33,132 bases of DNA from a bacterium (GCA_021781555.1 JAJXWQ010000003.1:59723-92854), one strand, 5' to 3'; shown: positions 10,163 through 18,911, counted from the first letter of the stretch. Notes: generated by a model not told the origin, from the letters alone. Translations and numbers: made by a program.

Positions 10163-11277
10163 CGCAGCTCCCGGACGAGGGCCCGCAGATCCTCGAGGCG
10201 ATCATCGATGCTCCGCGCCAGACTGAGCTGTACGAGGGCGCGGGCCAGATTCTGACCGCGCCGCGTCACCTTGAAATAGACGTCGCCTTCGAGGTGGTCG
10301 GTGAAGAACCGCAATCCCAGCTCGAAGGCGATCAAGCGGACCGATGCAGGCAGAAAGTCGAAGTCGGCAGCATCGAAGAACCCCCGCGCGACCGCCAGGT
10401 AACCCTCCAGCACGGCCCTTCCGAGCACCGGATCGAAGCGGACGTTCTGCCAGCGCTCGGTCTCTTCCCCGTCGGGATTGCACGAGGAGCGCAGGCAATC
10501 CCCGATGTCGTACTGGGCCAGTCCCGGCTTGATGGTATCGAGATCGATCATTCCGATGGCCTGTCCCGTGGTTGCATCGAACAGGATGTTGTTGACCTTG
10601 GGATCGCCGTGGATGGGCCGCAGGCGCAAGAGCCCGCGCTCGCGGGCGTCCTCGAGGACCGGCACCCAGTCCCGGTGCTGCGCGATGAACTGCGAGCACC
10701 AGGTCTCTTCGGCGGACGGCCGGGCGCTGGCGGACCGGGCGACAGCGTCGTAGCGGGCGAGGTACTCGGGGGCGATATGGAACCCCGGCAGGGTGTCCGT
10801 GAGCTCCGAGATGGGTAGGTCGCTCAGCAGCGAGTGGAAGGTCCCGAGGGCAAATCCGACCTCCCGGGCCTGGTCCGGATCTCGAACGGCATCGATCGTC
10901 TGCGATTGCCCGATGAAGCGCAGGGCACGCCAGTACGAGCCATCGCTGGCCAACCAGTGGTCGAGGCCCTCGCCGGTCAGCAGCACGTGGGGAACCTCCC
11001 AGCGGCGCCCGGCGGCGGGCGCGGGGGGCACCGACCGCTTCTCGAGGTGGCGCATGACCGACCGGATGTTCCGCATGACCCGGTCTGGTTGCTGGAACAC
11101 CCTGGTATTGAGTCGCTGCAGCAAGAAGGGCTCGCCCTGGCCGTCCGCCGGAGTCACCAGGAAGGTCTTGTTGATGTTTCCGCTGCCATACTCCTGGATA
11201 TCGGCGGGGCGAGAGGCGGCGCCAAAGCGGGCGGCAACGTCCTGCAGGTAGTCGGTTTGCTGGACCTGTACAGTCAT
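10159..11277 (-). CDS. Aminoglycoside-phosphotransferase-fold kinase, NahK-like
   Basis: 372 residues. Small-molecule kinase of the APH/choline-kinase fold: phosphate-loop-like YGSGNINKTFLV (30-41), catalytic HGDPKVNN (223-230, Asp225) and metal-binding IDLDTIKPG (244-252, Asp245). The INKTFLV, QRLN, VMRNI and IDLDT blocks resemble N-acetylhexosamine 1-kinases (NahK/LnpB) more than antibiotic kinases, so a sugar or amino-sugar substrate is the best guess; the true substrate cannot be read from sequence. ATG 11277 follows GAGAG at a suitable distance; the frame is open upstream but lacks homology. First gene of a coupled operon (kinase, DOMON, DUF362-ferredoxin). Confidence 0.8.
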   Translation of the reverse strand: MTVQVQQTDYLQDVAARFGAASRPADIQEYGSGNINKTFLVTPADGQGEPFLLQRLNTRVFQQPDRVMRNIRSVMRHLEKRSVPPAPAAGRRWEVPHVLLTGEGLDHWLASDGSYWRALRFIGQSQTIDAVRDPDQAREVGFALGTFHSLLSDLPISELTDTLPGFHIAPEYLARYDAVARSASARPSAEETWCSQFIAQHRDWVPVLEDARERGLLRLRPIHGDPKVNNILFDATTGQAIGMIDLDTIKPGLAQYDIGDCLRSSCNPDGEETERWQNVRFDPVLGRAVLEGYLAVARGFFDAADFDFLPASVRLIAFELGLRFFTDHLEGDVYFKVTRRGQNLARALVQLSLARSIDDRLEDLRALVRELR

Positions 11278-11307
11278 GGATTCTCTCGGTTGGTGCGGGC
11301 AGGTTCG

Positions 11308-11337
11308 AGGATACGCCGGCCGCGAGGCGACCGGCAA
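11308..11337 (-). promoter_or_regulatory. Promoter of the kinase-DOMON-DUF362 operon
   Basis: On the minus strand TTGCCG (11337-11332) is followed after 18 bases by TATCCT (11313-11308). Transcription would begin near 11301, giving a leader of about 24 bases that contains the GAGAG ribosome site. The prediction is from sequence alone. Confidence 0.5.
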
Positions 11338-11396
11338 TGCCATCTACGTACCCCAAAGCGCGCCGGGCGTTGGCTTCGCAGCCGGGCTCCCAAAGG

Positions 11397-13379
11397 TCAG
11401 CTCGGACGCAGGTGATAGGTGGGGAAGGTCCCGTAGCCCTTGGCGAGGGGCGTCCGACCCACGTAGTCGCACCGGAAGTCCGGCGCGCGCTCGGCCGCGG
11501 CGAGCACGGCGAAGTCCTCGCTGGCGTATACCTCGCCGGCGGGGGTGATCGGCTCCATCCTGGCGGCCCGGCTGACTTGGGTTCCCGAGCAGTTGAGACG
11601 ACCGGTCACGGGATCGGTGAACATGAACGCCGGCCCCGCGTGCAGCGCGATCCGGAAACTGGTGTGCGCCGGGAGGCCGACGGCGTGCCAGTCGGATCGT
11701 CCCGCCAGACCGCGCAGGGCCAGCGCGAAGGCTCCGGCCTCGGTGGCGGTTCCGAACACCATGTAGAGGGCATCGCCCCACGTGTTGAGGAGCTCTGGCT
11801 GCACCGGTGTCGACGCGATGAGGTCGCCGACCGCACCGAGGAAATGGGTTACGAAGTGCGGGATCTGCTCCTCCTGGAGCGCGCTGTAGCCGACGGCGTC
11901 GGCAAAGAGAAAGGCCTTGAGCTCCCGCCTCAAGCCCGTCGCTGACGGCACCGGCGAGGGACCAGCAGCCGCAACTTCCAGCTCGACGAGCGGTGGACCC
12001 GAAAGCGGCGCGGCAAGGAGCAGTTCAAGCCGAGGCACGGACCCGTCGGTACCCGGCCAGGGGTCAGGGGTACCGGGGCCCAGGACGCGGGCGGTGAGCG
12101 CCGCCAGGTCGATGATCTGGGGCTGGATCTCCGGGGCCAGCCAGCAGGAAACCGGATCCACCGTGCCTTCCGGCGAGCCGTCCCGGACCGCCAGCGCCTG
12201 CCAGTCGGCCTCGAGGGCAGTCGCTCGCAAACGCGAGAGGCCGTCCAGCATCCGGTTGGCGAAGATCCGATCGACGGGGTCCGCGCCCCCCGGGGCACCG
12301 CCAGCCTGCACCACCCGGGCGGCCCGGCCCAGAACCGCTTCGAAGCGAGCGACCCAGCGCAAGTCGCCTCCGATCGCCACGGACTGGGCGACGAAGGCAT
12401 CCCTCGCACAGGGCAACACCACGTGGATCTCCCCGCCCCGATCGAGCATCGCCTCGAGGAACACCAGATCGGCCCCACCCGCGGCAGATGCGTACCCGAA
12501 GCCCGCCTTGACGCGATCCAGCCGCTCGACGATGGCCGCACGGACGGCAGGCTCGAGCTCCGGCGGGAAACCGGGCCGCTGGCGATCCGCCGTATCGACC
12601 CCGTAGCCGGTGAATGCGACCACGGCCGGAACCGCCAGGGCGTGGTCGAAGCGGTGGGAATCCTGGCCCAGGTGCCCCAGCAGGAGCCTGGCCTGGCGCC
12701 TCGTCGAGGCCACATCCGCATGGCGATCGCCAGCCAGCTCCATGGCCCCGAAGTACTCCGTCTCGGCCACCTCCCACTCTCCCAGGATCAAGGCCGCCTC
12801 ACCCAGAGCCGCCCGGGCCCGGTAGTCCTCGGATCGAAACAGGCGCCGATCGCACACGGCCCTGACCTCTGCTGCGAGGCTCCGGGCCAGCGCAGGGTCG
12901 CCAGCCAGCATCGCGGTGGCCGCCGCGTTGATGCCGGTGTCGATCGCCCCGTCGGCGTCGCGCTCGGGATCGGCCGAGCGAAAGCCCTCGAGCCACCACG
13001 CCAGAGAGGCCCGCAAGAACCGCTCCTGGCCGGACTCGAGCCAGGCTTCCCGCTCCACCTGCGCCAGCAGACCGAGGGTCTCGCCATCGCAGCAACCTTC
13101 CTCGTGAAGGCCGGCCAGGATCGTGCGGGCCCGATCCGGTACGCCGCTGCGCAAGAGCGCGAGCGCGAGCACCTGGCGCAGACGCACGTCGTGTCTCAGC
13201 GCGGCATCGGCAAAATGGTCCGCCAGGCCGGCAGCAGCGACATCCTGGGCGAACAGCGGCTCGCCCAGACGCATGAAGCCCTCGGCCAGCTCGACATAGG
13301 CCCCCCCTGGCTCGCCGCCACTGAACTTGAACCGCTCCCAGCGCGCGAGCAGTTCTGCGAAGGGCCCAGCTGCGGTCAT
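11397..13379 (-). CDS. TRAFs-binding/TPR, SLOG-like and class III nucleotide cyclase fusion
   Basis: 660 residues. Residues 25-240: helical TPR-like region with signatures of the MAP3K TRAFs-binding domain (DUF4071): ETLGLLAQVEREAWL and TGINAAATAMLAGD. Residues about 248-360: Rossmann-like segment (VVAFTGYG; SAAGGADLVFLEAMLDRGG, EIHVVLP) resembling SLOG nucleotide-binding domains. Residues 485-660: class III cyclase domain with both metal aspartates (FADAVGYS D494, WGD D536) and the transition-state arginine (AAR, R607). The adenine-selecting Lys is Asn532, the partner Asp is Asn596, and the transition-state Asn is Ser603, so base specificity or activity is probably altered. ATG 13379 has GAGGAA just upstream and a TG-G-TAGGAT extended -10 at 13414-13406. 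Cytosolic. It is divergent to a histidine kinase gene, with 150 bp between. Confidence 0.8.
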   Translation of the reverse strand: MTAAGPFAELLARWERFKFSGGEPGGAYVELAEGFMRLGEPLFAQDVAAAGLADHFADAALRHDVRLRQVLALALLRSGVPDRARTILAGLHEEGCCDGETLGLLAQVEREAWLESGQERFLRASLAWWLEGFRSADPERDADGAIDTGINAAATAMLAGDPALARSLAAEVRAVCDRRLFRSEDYRARAALGEAALILGEWEVAETEYFGAMELAGDRHADVASTRRQARLLLGHLGQDSHRFDHALAVPAVVAFTGYGVDTADRQRPGFPPELEPAVRAAIVERLDRVKAGFGYASAAGGADLVFLEAMLDRGGEIHVVLPCARDAFVAQSVAIGGDLRWVARFEAVLGRAARVVQAGGAPGGADPVDRIFANRMLDGLSRLRATALEADWQALAVRDGSPEGTVDPVSCWLAPEIQPQIIDLAALTARVLGPGTPDPWPGTDGSVPRLELLLAAPLSGPPLVELEVAAAGPSPVPSATGLRRELKAFLFADAVGYSALQEEQIPHFVTHFLGAVGDLIASTPVQPELLNTWGDALYMVFGTATEAGAFALALRGLAGRSDWHAVGLPAHTSFRIALHAGPAFMFTDPVTGRLNCSGTQVSRAARMEPITPAGEVYASEDFAVLAAAERAPDFRCDYVGRTPLAKGYGTFPTYHLRPS

Positions 13380-13405
13380 TGGTTCCTCGTGCGGTCGTAC
13401 GCACG

Positions 13406-13414
13406 ATCCTACCA
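13406..13414 (-). promoter_or_regulatory. Extended -10 promoter of the cyclase gene
   Basis: On the minus strand TGG precedes TAGGAT (13411-13406), an extended -10 with no good -35. The predicted leader is about 20 bases with a GAGGAA ribosome site. It shares the 150-bp divergent region with the histidine kinase promoter. Confidence 0.5.
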
Positions 13415-13510
13415 GAGCCGGAGCCGACCTGACGCGCCGCCACGGTTGCCTGGCACGCAAGGCCAGGGGTCAGGCCACGCGAGATCGGGTAGCCCGGGCA
13501 GTACCCTGAC

Positions 13511-13519
13511 TGATAAGAT
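13511..13519 (+). promoter_or_regulatory. Extended -10 promoter of the phosphorelay operon
   Basis: TGA followed by TAAGAT (13514-13519), an extended -10, lies eleven bases before the ATG at 13530. Transcription would start near 13526, leaving a leader of only a few bases. A GGAG at 13520-13523 would then be outside the transcript unless another promoter is used. Confidence 0.45.
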
Positions 13520-13529
13520 GGAGCACGGG

Positions 13530-15521
13530 ATGGTAACGGGGACGGGGACAGTGGAAGGGAAAGACGGCAGCTGCGAACAGCTCCTGGCCGAGCTGGCCGA
13601 GGCGCGACGCAGGGCTCAGGAGTTCGAGCTCCTGATCAAGGGTGTGGTCGACTACGCGATCATCCGGCTGGATCTCGCCGGGAGCATCGCGAGCTGGAAC
13701 CGGGGCGCCGAGCACCTGAAGGGGTGGACTGCCGCCGAGATCGTCGGCAGCCCCTACGAGGCTTTCTTCACGCCCGAGGATGTCGCGGCGGGAAAACCGC
13801 GCAAGCTCCTCGAGATCGCCCGGACCCGCGGGCACGTCGAGGACGAAGGTTGGCGCGTGCGCAAGGATGGCTCGCGCTTCTGGGCCGACGCCGTGGTCAC
13901 GGCCCTCCGTGACGACCAGGGGGAACTCGTCGGGTACGGCAAGGTGACGCGAGACCTGACCGAGCGCCGCAAGGCCGAGGAGCTGGCCGTCGCCAACGCG
14001 CAGCTCGTGGCCTCCAGCAAGCTCAAGGACGAATTCATGGCCAACATGAGCCACGAGCTGCGCACCCCGCTGAACTCGATCATCGGGTACACGGACCTGG
14101 TCCTCACGGACGAGGAGCAGCCGCTGTCGGAGCTCAACCGGGCCAATCTCGGCACCGTGGTGAAGAACGCCCGACACCTGCTTTCGCTGATCAACGACGT
14201 GCTGGATATCGCCAAGATCGAGGCCGGGAGACTCACGCTGTTCGCCCAGCGCTTCGAGCCGGCCGAGACCGCCCGCGCCGTGGTGTCGATGCTCGAACCG
14301 CTCGCGGCGAGCAAGAATCTGCAGCTTTCGCTGGAAGCCAGCGCAGCTACGGGTTTCATCGTCAGCGACGAGACGAAGGTGCGTCAGATCCTCACCAACT
14401 TGATCTCGAACGCGATCAAGTTCACCCGGCACGGACAGATCTGGGTGCGGGTCGGACCCGAGGACGACCAGCAGTGCCGGTTCGAGGTCCAGGACACCGG
14501 AGTCGGCATCGCTCCAGAGTACCGGGAGCTGGTCTTCGAGGAGTTCCGCCAGGTCGATCCGACCTCCACGCGCGAAGCCGGCGGAACGGGGCTCGGACTG
14601 GCGATCGTCCGCAGGCTCGCGCGGTTGCTCGGGGGCAACATCACCCTCGAGAGCGAGATCGGCCAGGGGAGTACTTTCACCGTGGTGCTGCCGCGAAGAC
14701 TTCCCGAGCACCTCCAGGCGCAGCTCCCCGAGGCGCCCGCTGGCACCCTGCCGGCGCCCTTCGCTGCCGGAGCGGGCAAGGTACCGGTGCTGGCGATAGA
14801 CGACGACCCGGACGCCCTGCGCGTGCTCGCCGGCTACCTCAAGGACGGTCCCTACAAGATCGTGGCCGCCACGAGCGGGGAGTCGGGCCTGGCCCTGGCC
14901 CGAAAGCTCAAGCCCTTTGCGATCACCCTGGACATCTTGATGCCGAAGATGGATGGGTGGATGGTCTTGCACGCCCTCAAGGCCGACCCGCAAACCGCCG
15001 GAATTCCCGTGGTGCTGCTCAGCTTCCTCGAGGAGAAGGCCATCGGCTTTTCCCTGGGCGCCTCCGCCTATCTGACCAAGCCGCTCGATCGCAAGGAACT
15101 CCTGGCGGCCCTCGACACGGTCCGGACTTCCAAGAGGGCTGGCAGGGTGCTCGTCGTCGAGGACGATCCCGAGGCCCGGGCCCTGTACCGGCAGATCTTC
15201 GATCGCGAGCGGATCCCCTACCGAGAGGCCCAAAACGGCGTGGAAGCCCTGGCCGCCCTCGAGGAGGAGGTCCCGGCCGTCGTGATCCTCGACCTGATGA
15301 TGCCCAAGCTCGACGGGTTCGAGGTGCTGTCCTGGATGCGCGCAAGAGCGCAAACGCGGGAGGTGCCGGTCGTCGTGGTGACGGCCAAGGTCCTGATGCC
15401 AGAGGATCTCGAGCGGCTATCGTCCGCCCGCCAGGTGCTGATCAAGGGTGGCAATAGCCCGGATGCCCTGGCGCAGGATCTGAAAGCCCTGCTCGACTCC
15501 CTGCGCGCACCTTCCAGGTAA
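13530..15521 (+). CDS. Hybrid sensor kinase: PAS-HisKA-HATPase-REC-REC
   Basis: 663 residues, no membrane segment, so a cytosolic sensor. PAS domain (about 33-145; DYAIIRLDLAGSIASWNRGAE), HisKA with phospho-acceptor His175 ([10 protein letters not shown]), HATPase (N box NLISNAIKF, G1 DTGVGIAPE, G2 GGTGLGLAI). Then two receivers: REC1 (about 418-530; DDD, Asp468 in LDILMPKMDG, Lys517) and REC2 (about 538-655; EDD, Asp588 in LDLMMPKLDG, Lys639). ATG 13530 is preferred because GGAG lies six bases upstream; ATG 13518 is an in-frame alternative. Two more receiver/kinase genes follow at once, indicating a multistep relay. No DNA-binding output domain is encoded, so the final output is elsewhere. 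Confidence 0.92.
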   Translation: MVTGTGTVEGKDGSCEQLLAELAEARRRAQEFELLIKGVVDYAIIRLDLAGSIASWNRGAEHLKGWTAAEIVGSPYEAFFTPEDVAAGKPRKLLEIARTRGHVEDEGWRVRKDGSRFWADAVVTALRDDQGELVGYGKVTRDLTERRKAEELAVANAQLVASSKLKDEFMANMSHELRTPLNSIIGYTDLVLTDEEQPLSELNRANLGTVVKNARHLLSLINDVLDIAKIEAGRLTLFAQRFEPAETARAVVSMLEPLAASKNLQLSLEASAATGFIVSDETKVRQILTNLISNAIKFTRHGQIWVRVGPEDDQQCRFEVQDTGVGIAPEYRELVFEEFRQVDPTSTREAGGTGLGLAIVRRLARLLGGNITLESEIGQGSTFTVVLPRRLPEHLQAQLPEAPAGTLPAPFAAGAGKVPVLAIDDDPDALRVLAGYLKDGPYKIVAATSGESGLALARKLKPFAITLDILMPKMDGWMVLHALKADPQTAGIPVVLLSFLEEKAIGFSLGASAYLTKPLDRKELLAALDTVRTSKRAGRVLVVEDDPEARALYRQIFDRERIPYREAQNGVEALAALEEEVPAVVILDLMMPKLDGFEVLSWMRARAQTREVPVVVVTAKVLMPEDLERLSSARQVLIKGGNSPDALAQDLKALLDSLRAPSR

Positions 15522-15525
15522 ACCG

Positions 15526-15912
15526 ATGGAAGGCAATCCCAAACTCATGCTCCTGGTCGAGGACGTCGAGGACAATCGCGGAGTCGTCCGGCAACTGGCG
15601 GCACGGATGAAGGTGCGGCTCCTGGAGGCCGCCGATGGCAAGACCGGGGTGGAGCTGGCCCGGAGCCACGGGCCGGACCTGATCCTCATGGACCTCAGCC
15701 TGCCGGTGCTGGACGGGTGGGAGGCGATGCGGCAGCTCAAGGGCGATCCGGCGACCGCGGCCATTCCCATCGTGGCCCTGACGGCCCACGCCATGGTGGG
15801 AGACGAGGCCCGCGCCCGCAAATCCGGCGCAGACGCCTACGTGGCCAAGCCATTCGACATCAGGCGATTGCGCGCCCTCCTGCAGGACCTGCTGGAAGGT
15901 CACCGCCCATGA
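15526..15912 (+). CDS. Single-domain response regulator (CheY/DivK-like)
   Basis: 128 residues, a single receiver domain: acidic pair in VEDVEDN (11-17), phospho-acceptor Asp56 ([12 protein letters not shown]), Thr86 region (ALTAHAM) and Lys108 (AKPFD). The LMDLSLP and LTAHAM blocks resemble DivK-type relay receivers. It starts five bases after the hybrid kinase stop and overlaps the next gene as ATGA (15909-15912). It probably shuttles phosphate between the two flanking kinases. Confidence 0.9.
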   Translation: MEGNPKLMLLVEDVEDNRGVVRQLAARMKVRLLEAADGKTGVELARSHGPDLILMDLSLPVLDGWEAMRQLKGDPATAAIPIVALTAHAMVGDEARARKSGADAYVAKPFDIRRLRALLQDLLEGHRP

Positions 15913-17096
15913 GCCGGATCCTGGTGGTCGATGACAGGGCGGAGAACCGCGGGATCCTGTGCCAGCTCCTGGCGCGCCTCGAGCACGAGACGGTCGAGGC
16001 CTCGACCGGCCAGGACGCCCTCGATCTGGTCGAGCGGATCCAGCCGGATCTGGTCCTGTTGGACCTGATGATGCCGGGGATCGACGGATACGGCGTGCTC
16101 GAACGCCTGGCCACGCGCCCGGGCTTCCTCCCCGTCATCGTGGTCACGGCGGCGTCCGAGCGCGAGGCGCGCCTGCGCGCCCTGAAGCTGGGCGCCCACG
16201 AGTTCCTCGTCAAGCCGATCGACCTCGAAGAGCTAGGAGTGCGGGTCCGGACGATGCTCGAGCTGAAGCGGGCCCGTGACGCGGCGCAACGCAAGCGTGA
16301 CGAGCTCGAGGCCGAGGTTGCCAGCCGGACGGCGGAGTTGCGGGAGATGAACCAGCGGCTGGTCGCCGCCGATCGCCTCAAGGACGAGTTCCTCGCCGTG
16401 GTCAGCCACGAGCTGAGAACCCCTCTGAATGCCATCTCGGGCTTCGGCAGCATCCTCATGGATGGCCTGCGCGGCCCGCTGAACGAAGCCCAGCGGGCCG
16501 ATCTCGCCCGCATGCTGGTCGGGGCCCAGAACCTCGCAAGCCTCGTGGATGACATCCTGGACCTCAGCCGGATGCAGGCCGGCACATTCTCGATCATGCC
16601 CGTGCCGGTCGATTTTGCCCCGCTCGTCAGGGACTGCCTGGCAGGCCTCGAGCCCGTGGCAAGGCGGGGCAGGCAGCGCCTGCAGCTCGAGGCCGAGGCC
16701 GATCTCCCCCCGGTCTGCGCCGATGCCCCGAGGGTCTACCAGATCCTCCGGAACCTCGTCGGCAATGCCATGAAGTTCTCGGGCGCCGGTACCGAGATCC
16801 GCGTCAGCATCCGATCCGAGATCGGAGCCGTGGCGTGCCGCGTGACGGACGCGGGCCCGGGGATCGCGGAAACCGACCTCGACCGGATCTTCGATCGCTT
16901 CACCCAGCTCGACATGGGGACAACCCGGGTGGCAGGCGGGGCGGGGCTCGGACTGGCGATCGCCAAGTCTCTGGTGGAAGCGCACGGAGGCAAGATCGGG
17001 GTCGAGAGCCGGGTGGGCAAGGGAAGTACCTTCTGGTTCACCTTGCCGCTCGCCGTTCCCGCGCCACCCGGATGCAGCGTGTCGAGCTCGGTCTGA
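15909..17096 (+). CDS. REC-HisKA-HATPase sensor kinase
   Basis: 395 residues. N-terminal receiver (DDRAEN 9-14, Asp52 in [10 protein letters not shown], Lys102), a coiled-coil linker (about 115-155; [18 protein letters not shown]), HisKA with His167 ([11 protein letters not shown]), and HATPase ([24 protein letters not shown]). A receiver ahead of the kinase means its activity is probably set by phosphate from the preceding proteins. No sensory input or membrane domain. The start overlaps the CheY-like stop, so translation is coupled. Third gene of the phosphorelay. Confidence 0.9.
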   Translation: MSRILVVDDRAENRGILCQLLARLEHETVEASTGQDALDLVERIQPDLVLLDLMMPGIDGYGVLERLATRPGFLPVIVVTAASEREARLRALKLGAHEFLVKPIDLEELGVRVRTMLELKRARDAAQRKRDELEAEVASRTAELREMNQRLVAADRLKDEFLAVVSHELRTPLNAISGFGSILMDGLRGPLNEAQRADLARMLVGAQNLASLVDDILDLSRMQAGTFSIMPVPVDFAPLVRDCLAGLEPVARRGRQRLQLEAEADLPPVCADAPRVYQILRNLVGNAMKFSGAGTEIRVSIRSEIGAVACRVTDAGPGIAETDLDRIFDRFTQLDMGTTRVAGGAGLGLAIAKSLVEAHGGKIGVESRVGKGSTFWFTLPLAVPAPPGCSVSSSV

Positions 17097-17122
17097 GCGC
17101 TTCGAAGCGAAGCTCGAATCGA

Positions 17123-17160
17123 TTTGCAGCTGGGCCGGGTCCCTCTGCGGCGTGATCGCA
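17123..17160 (+). repeat. Dispersed hairpin repeat, degenerate fragment H
   Basis: The stretch TTTGCAGCTGGGCCGGGTCC followed by CTCTGCG matches the left end of the repeat (TTTGCAGTTTGAACGGGTCC, CTCTGCGCGG) with a few changes, and the core is lost. It lies between the REC-kinase and the aminopeptidase. A small palindrome GCTTCGAAGC (17099-17108) precedes it. Confidence 0.5.
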
Positions 17161-17200
17161 CCGTTACCGGAAGGTAGCCACCGGGTAAAGAAAGCACGCT

Positions 17201-18250
17201 ATGAACTTCTCGCTGCTCAAGACCCTGTGTGAAACACCCGGCATCGCGCACCGGGAGGACCCGATCCGCGAACGTGTGCGTGCCGAGATGGCTCCCCTGG
17301 TAGACGAACTCTCGATCGATGCGATGGGCAACATCATCGGCCGCAAGAAGGGCCGAGGCGGCCCCACGGTTATGCTTGCAGCCCACATGGACGAGATCGG
17401 CTTCATCGTCAAGGCCATCGACGACCGTGGCTTTGTCCGGGTACACCCCATCGGTGGCTGGGATCCGCGGGTGATGATGGCCCAGCGCGTGCACGTGCAC
17501 GGGTTTTCCGGCGAGGTCCTCCTCGGGGCGCTCATGGCCGCAGCCAAGCCGATCCACCTCCTGACGCCCGAGGAGCAGAACAAGCCTCTCAAGGCCGAGG
17601 ATTTCTACTTGGACCTCGGTCTGCCAGCCGAGCGGGTCAGGCAGGTGGTCGAGATCGGGGACATGGTGACGATGGCGCGCACGGCCGAGCAGATCGGCGA
17701 TTGCGTGATCAGCAAGACGCTGGACGACCGGGTGGGCGTCTTCGTGATGCTGGAGGCACTGCGGGCCTGTCGAGAGCACCAGGTCGAGATCCTCGCGGTG
17801 GCGACGACCCAGGAGGAAGTGGGCCTGCGCGGTGCAACGACGGCGGCCTATGCGCTGCAACCCGACGTCGGCATCGCCCTGGATGTGACCCTGGCCAACG
17901 ACCTTCCCGGCCAGCTCGAGCACGAGCAGATCTCACGCCTCGGAGCTGGGTGCGCGATCAAGATCATGGACTCCTCGCTCCTGTGTCACCCCAAGCTGGT
18001 CCGGCATTTCCGAGACCTGGCGGAGCGACACCAGATCAAGCACCAGCTCGAGATCATGACCCGGGGAGGCACCGATGCCGGTGGCATTCAGCGCTCGCGG
18101 GGCGGGGTCCCGAGCTTCGCACTGTCGGTCCCGACCCGCTACGTGCACACGGTCAACGAGATGGCCCACGTGGGCGACATCGAGGCCACCATCGCGCTCC
18201 TGGCTCGCTACCTGGAGGACGCGCATACCCGGGACTACCGCTACACCTAG
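17201..18250 (+). CDS. M42-family metallo-aminopeptidase
   Basis: 349 residues. Di-metal aminopeptidase of the M42 (TET/FrvX/YsdC) family that trims peptides in the cytosol, typically as a dodecameric tetrahedral shell. Metal and catalytic residues: His62 and Asp64 (AAHMDEIGF), Asp175/Asp176 (KTLDDRVG), catalytic Glu205 and metal Glu206 (TTQEEVGLRGA), Asp228 (ALDVTLAND), His316 (YVHTVNE), and the GGTDAGG loop (289-295). Length is normal for the family. Substrate preference cannot be assigned from sequence. The ATG has only a weak ribosome site (AAAGAAAG). Confidence 0.92.
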   Translation: MNFSLLKTLCETPGIAHREDPIRERVRAEMAPLVDELSIDAMGNIIGRKKGRGGPTVMLAAHMDEIGFIVKAIDDRGFVRVHPIGGWDPRVMMAQRVHVHGFSGEVLLGALMAAAKPIHLLTPEEQNKPLKAEDFYLDLGLPAERVRQVVEIGDMVTMARTAEQIGDCVISKTLDDRVGVFVMLEALRACREHQVEILAVATTQEEVGLRGATTAAYALQPDVGIALDVTLANDLPGQLEHEQISRLGAGCAIKIMDSSLLCHPKLVRHFRDLAERHQIKHQLEIMTRGGTDAGGIQRSRGGVPSFALSVPTRYVHTVNEMAHVGDIEATIALLARYLEDAHTRDYRYT

Positions 18251-18256
18251 CCAGTC

Positions 18257-18288
18257 ACCGCCGCAGAGGGACCCGTTCAAGCTGAAAA
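18257..18288 (+). repeat. Dispersed hairpin repeat, truncated copy B
   Basis: Only the right end is present: CCGCAGAGGGACCCGTTCAA followed by GCTGAAAA matches the end of copies A and C. It lies seven bases after the aminopeptidase stop and before the DUF5069 promoter-like TAGACT (18294-18299). Confidence 0.65.
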
Positions 18289-18329
18289 TGTTCTAGACTA
18301 CGCAAGCCGGTGTCGGCAAGGAGGTACCA

Positions 18330-18785
18330 GTGCAAGCCAAGGATCTGACCAAGGAATACCCCCGGAGCCCGCTCGAAGAGGTCGGAGGCTTCGTCTGGCT
18401 CGGACGGCTCATCGACAAGGTGAGGGCCAAGCACGCCGGCACGCTCGGGGAGTACACGGCCTTCCCCTGCGGCTCGGACAAGCGTTTCCTGTCCACCTAC
18501 GGCATCGAGGCCGATGCGCTCGAGCAATTCATCCTGTCGGGAGCCACGGACCCGGAGATCGTCGACTGGTGCAGGCAACACGCCCAGCATCAGCCGGAGG
18601 AGATGGCGGCGTCCCACCGGGCCGCCCTGCTGGCTCCCGTTCCCCCCGAGATCCGCGATCGCCTCGAACAGGTCAAGGCCGAACTCGCGGCCCAGCGCCC
18701 GGACCTCGACCTCGCCGGTGCGGACAGCTTCACCAAGCTGATCCTCCTCGAGGAGGGGCACCCGCTGCCCGCAGGGGTGAGGTAG
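18330..18785 (+). CDS. DUF5069 domain protein
   Basis: 151 residues. The N-terminal half matches DUF5069: DLTKEYPRSP, GGFVWLGRLIDKVRAK, and AGTLGEYTAFPCGSDKRFL. The C-terminal half is charged and helical. The family has no established function; no catalytic motif, signal peptide or membrane segment is visible. GTG start at 18330 is set by the strong AAGGAGGT at 18318-18325. Expressed alone or with the upstream aminopeptidase; a repeat fragment lies between them. Confidence 0.8.
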   Translation: MQAKDLTKEYPRSPLEEVGGFVWLGRLIDKVRAKHAGTLGEYTAFPCGSDKRFLSTYGIEADALEQFILSGATDPEIVDWCRQHAQHQPEEMAASHRAALLAPVPPEIRDRLEQVKAELAAQRPDLDLAGADSFTKLILLEEGHPLPAGVR

Positions 18786-18911
18786 GGCTCCGCGAAGTCC
18801 CGGCGACCCGGGGGCCTGAAATCCGGGCCACCCGAGGCACGAAATCAGCGCTCGCCTCGCGGTTCAACCGCAACGGTTCCCGCCCCGAGGCCTCCGGCGA
18901 ACTGCAGGTCT
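18786..18911. other. Gene-free stretch after DUF5069, possible long 3' UTR or small RNA
   Basis: No convincing reading frame. Several small GC stems occur, for example GCGGT (18859-18863) / ACCGC (18867-18871). The stretch ends at a strong terminator. It belongs to the 409-bp gap 18786-19194, which also holds a hairpin GGCACCC (18967-18973) / GGGTGCC (18983-18989) and repeat copy C. Confidence 0.3.

Noticed and set aside
11278-11396. Small stems in the gap between the cyclase stop and the kinase operon considered as a terminator
   Set aside because: Stems such as GCCGG/CCGGC have no T tail and overlap the kinase promoter; support is too weak to list as a terminator.
13470-15353. Long minus-strand reading frame opposite the hybrid kinase
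   Set aside because: It is a shadow of GC-rich codon usage: no recognisable domain, while the plus strand has complete kinase and receiver motifs.
18786-18911. Possible tRNA, suggested by a GGTTCAA-like stretch near 18861
   Set aside because: No acceptor stem, anticodon arm or matching T-stem could be built around it.
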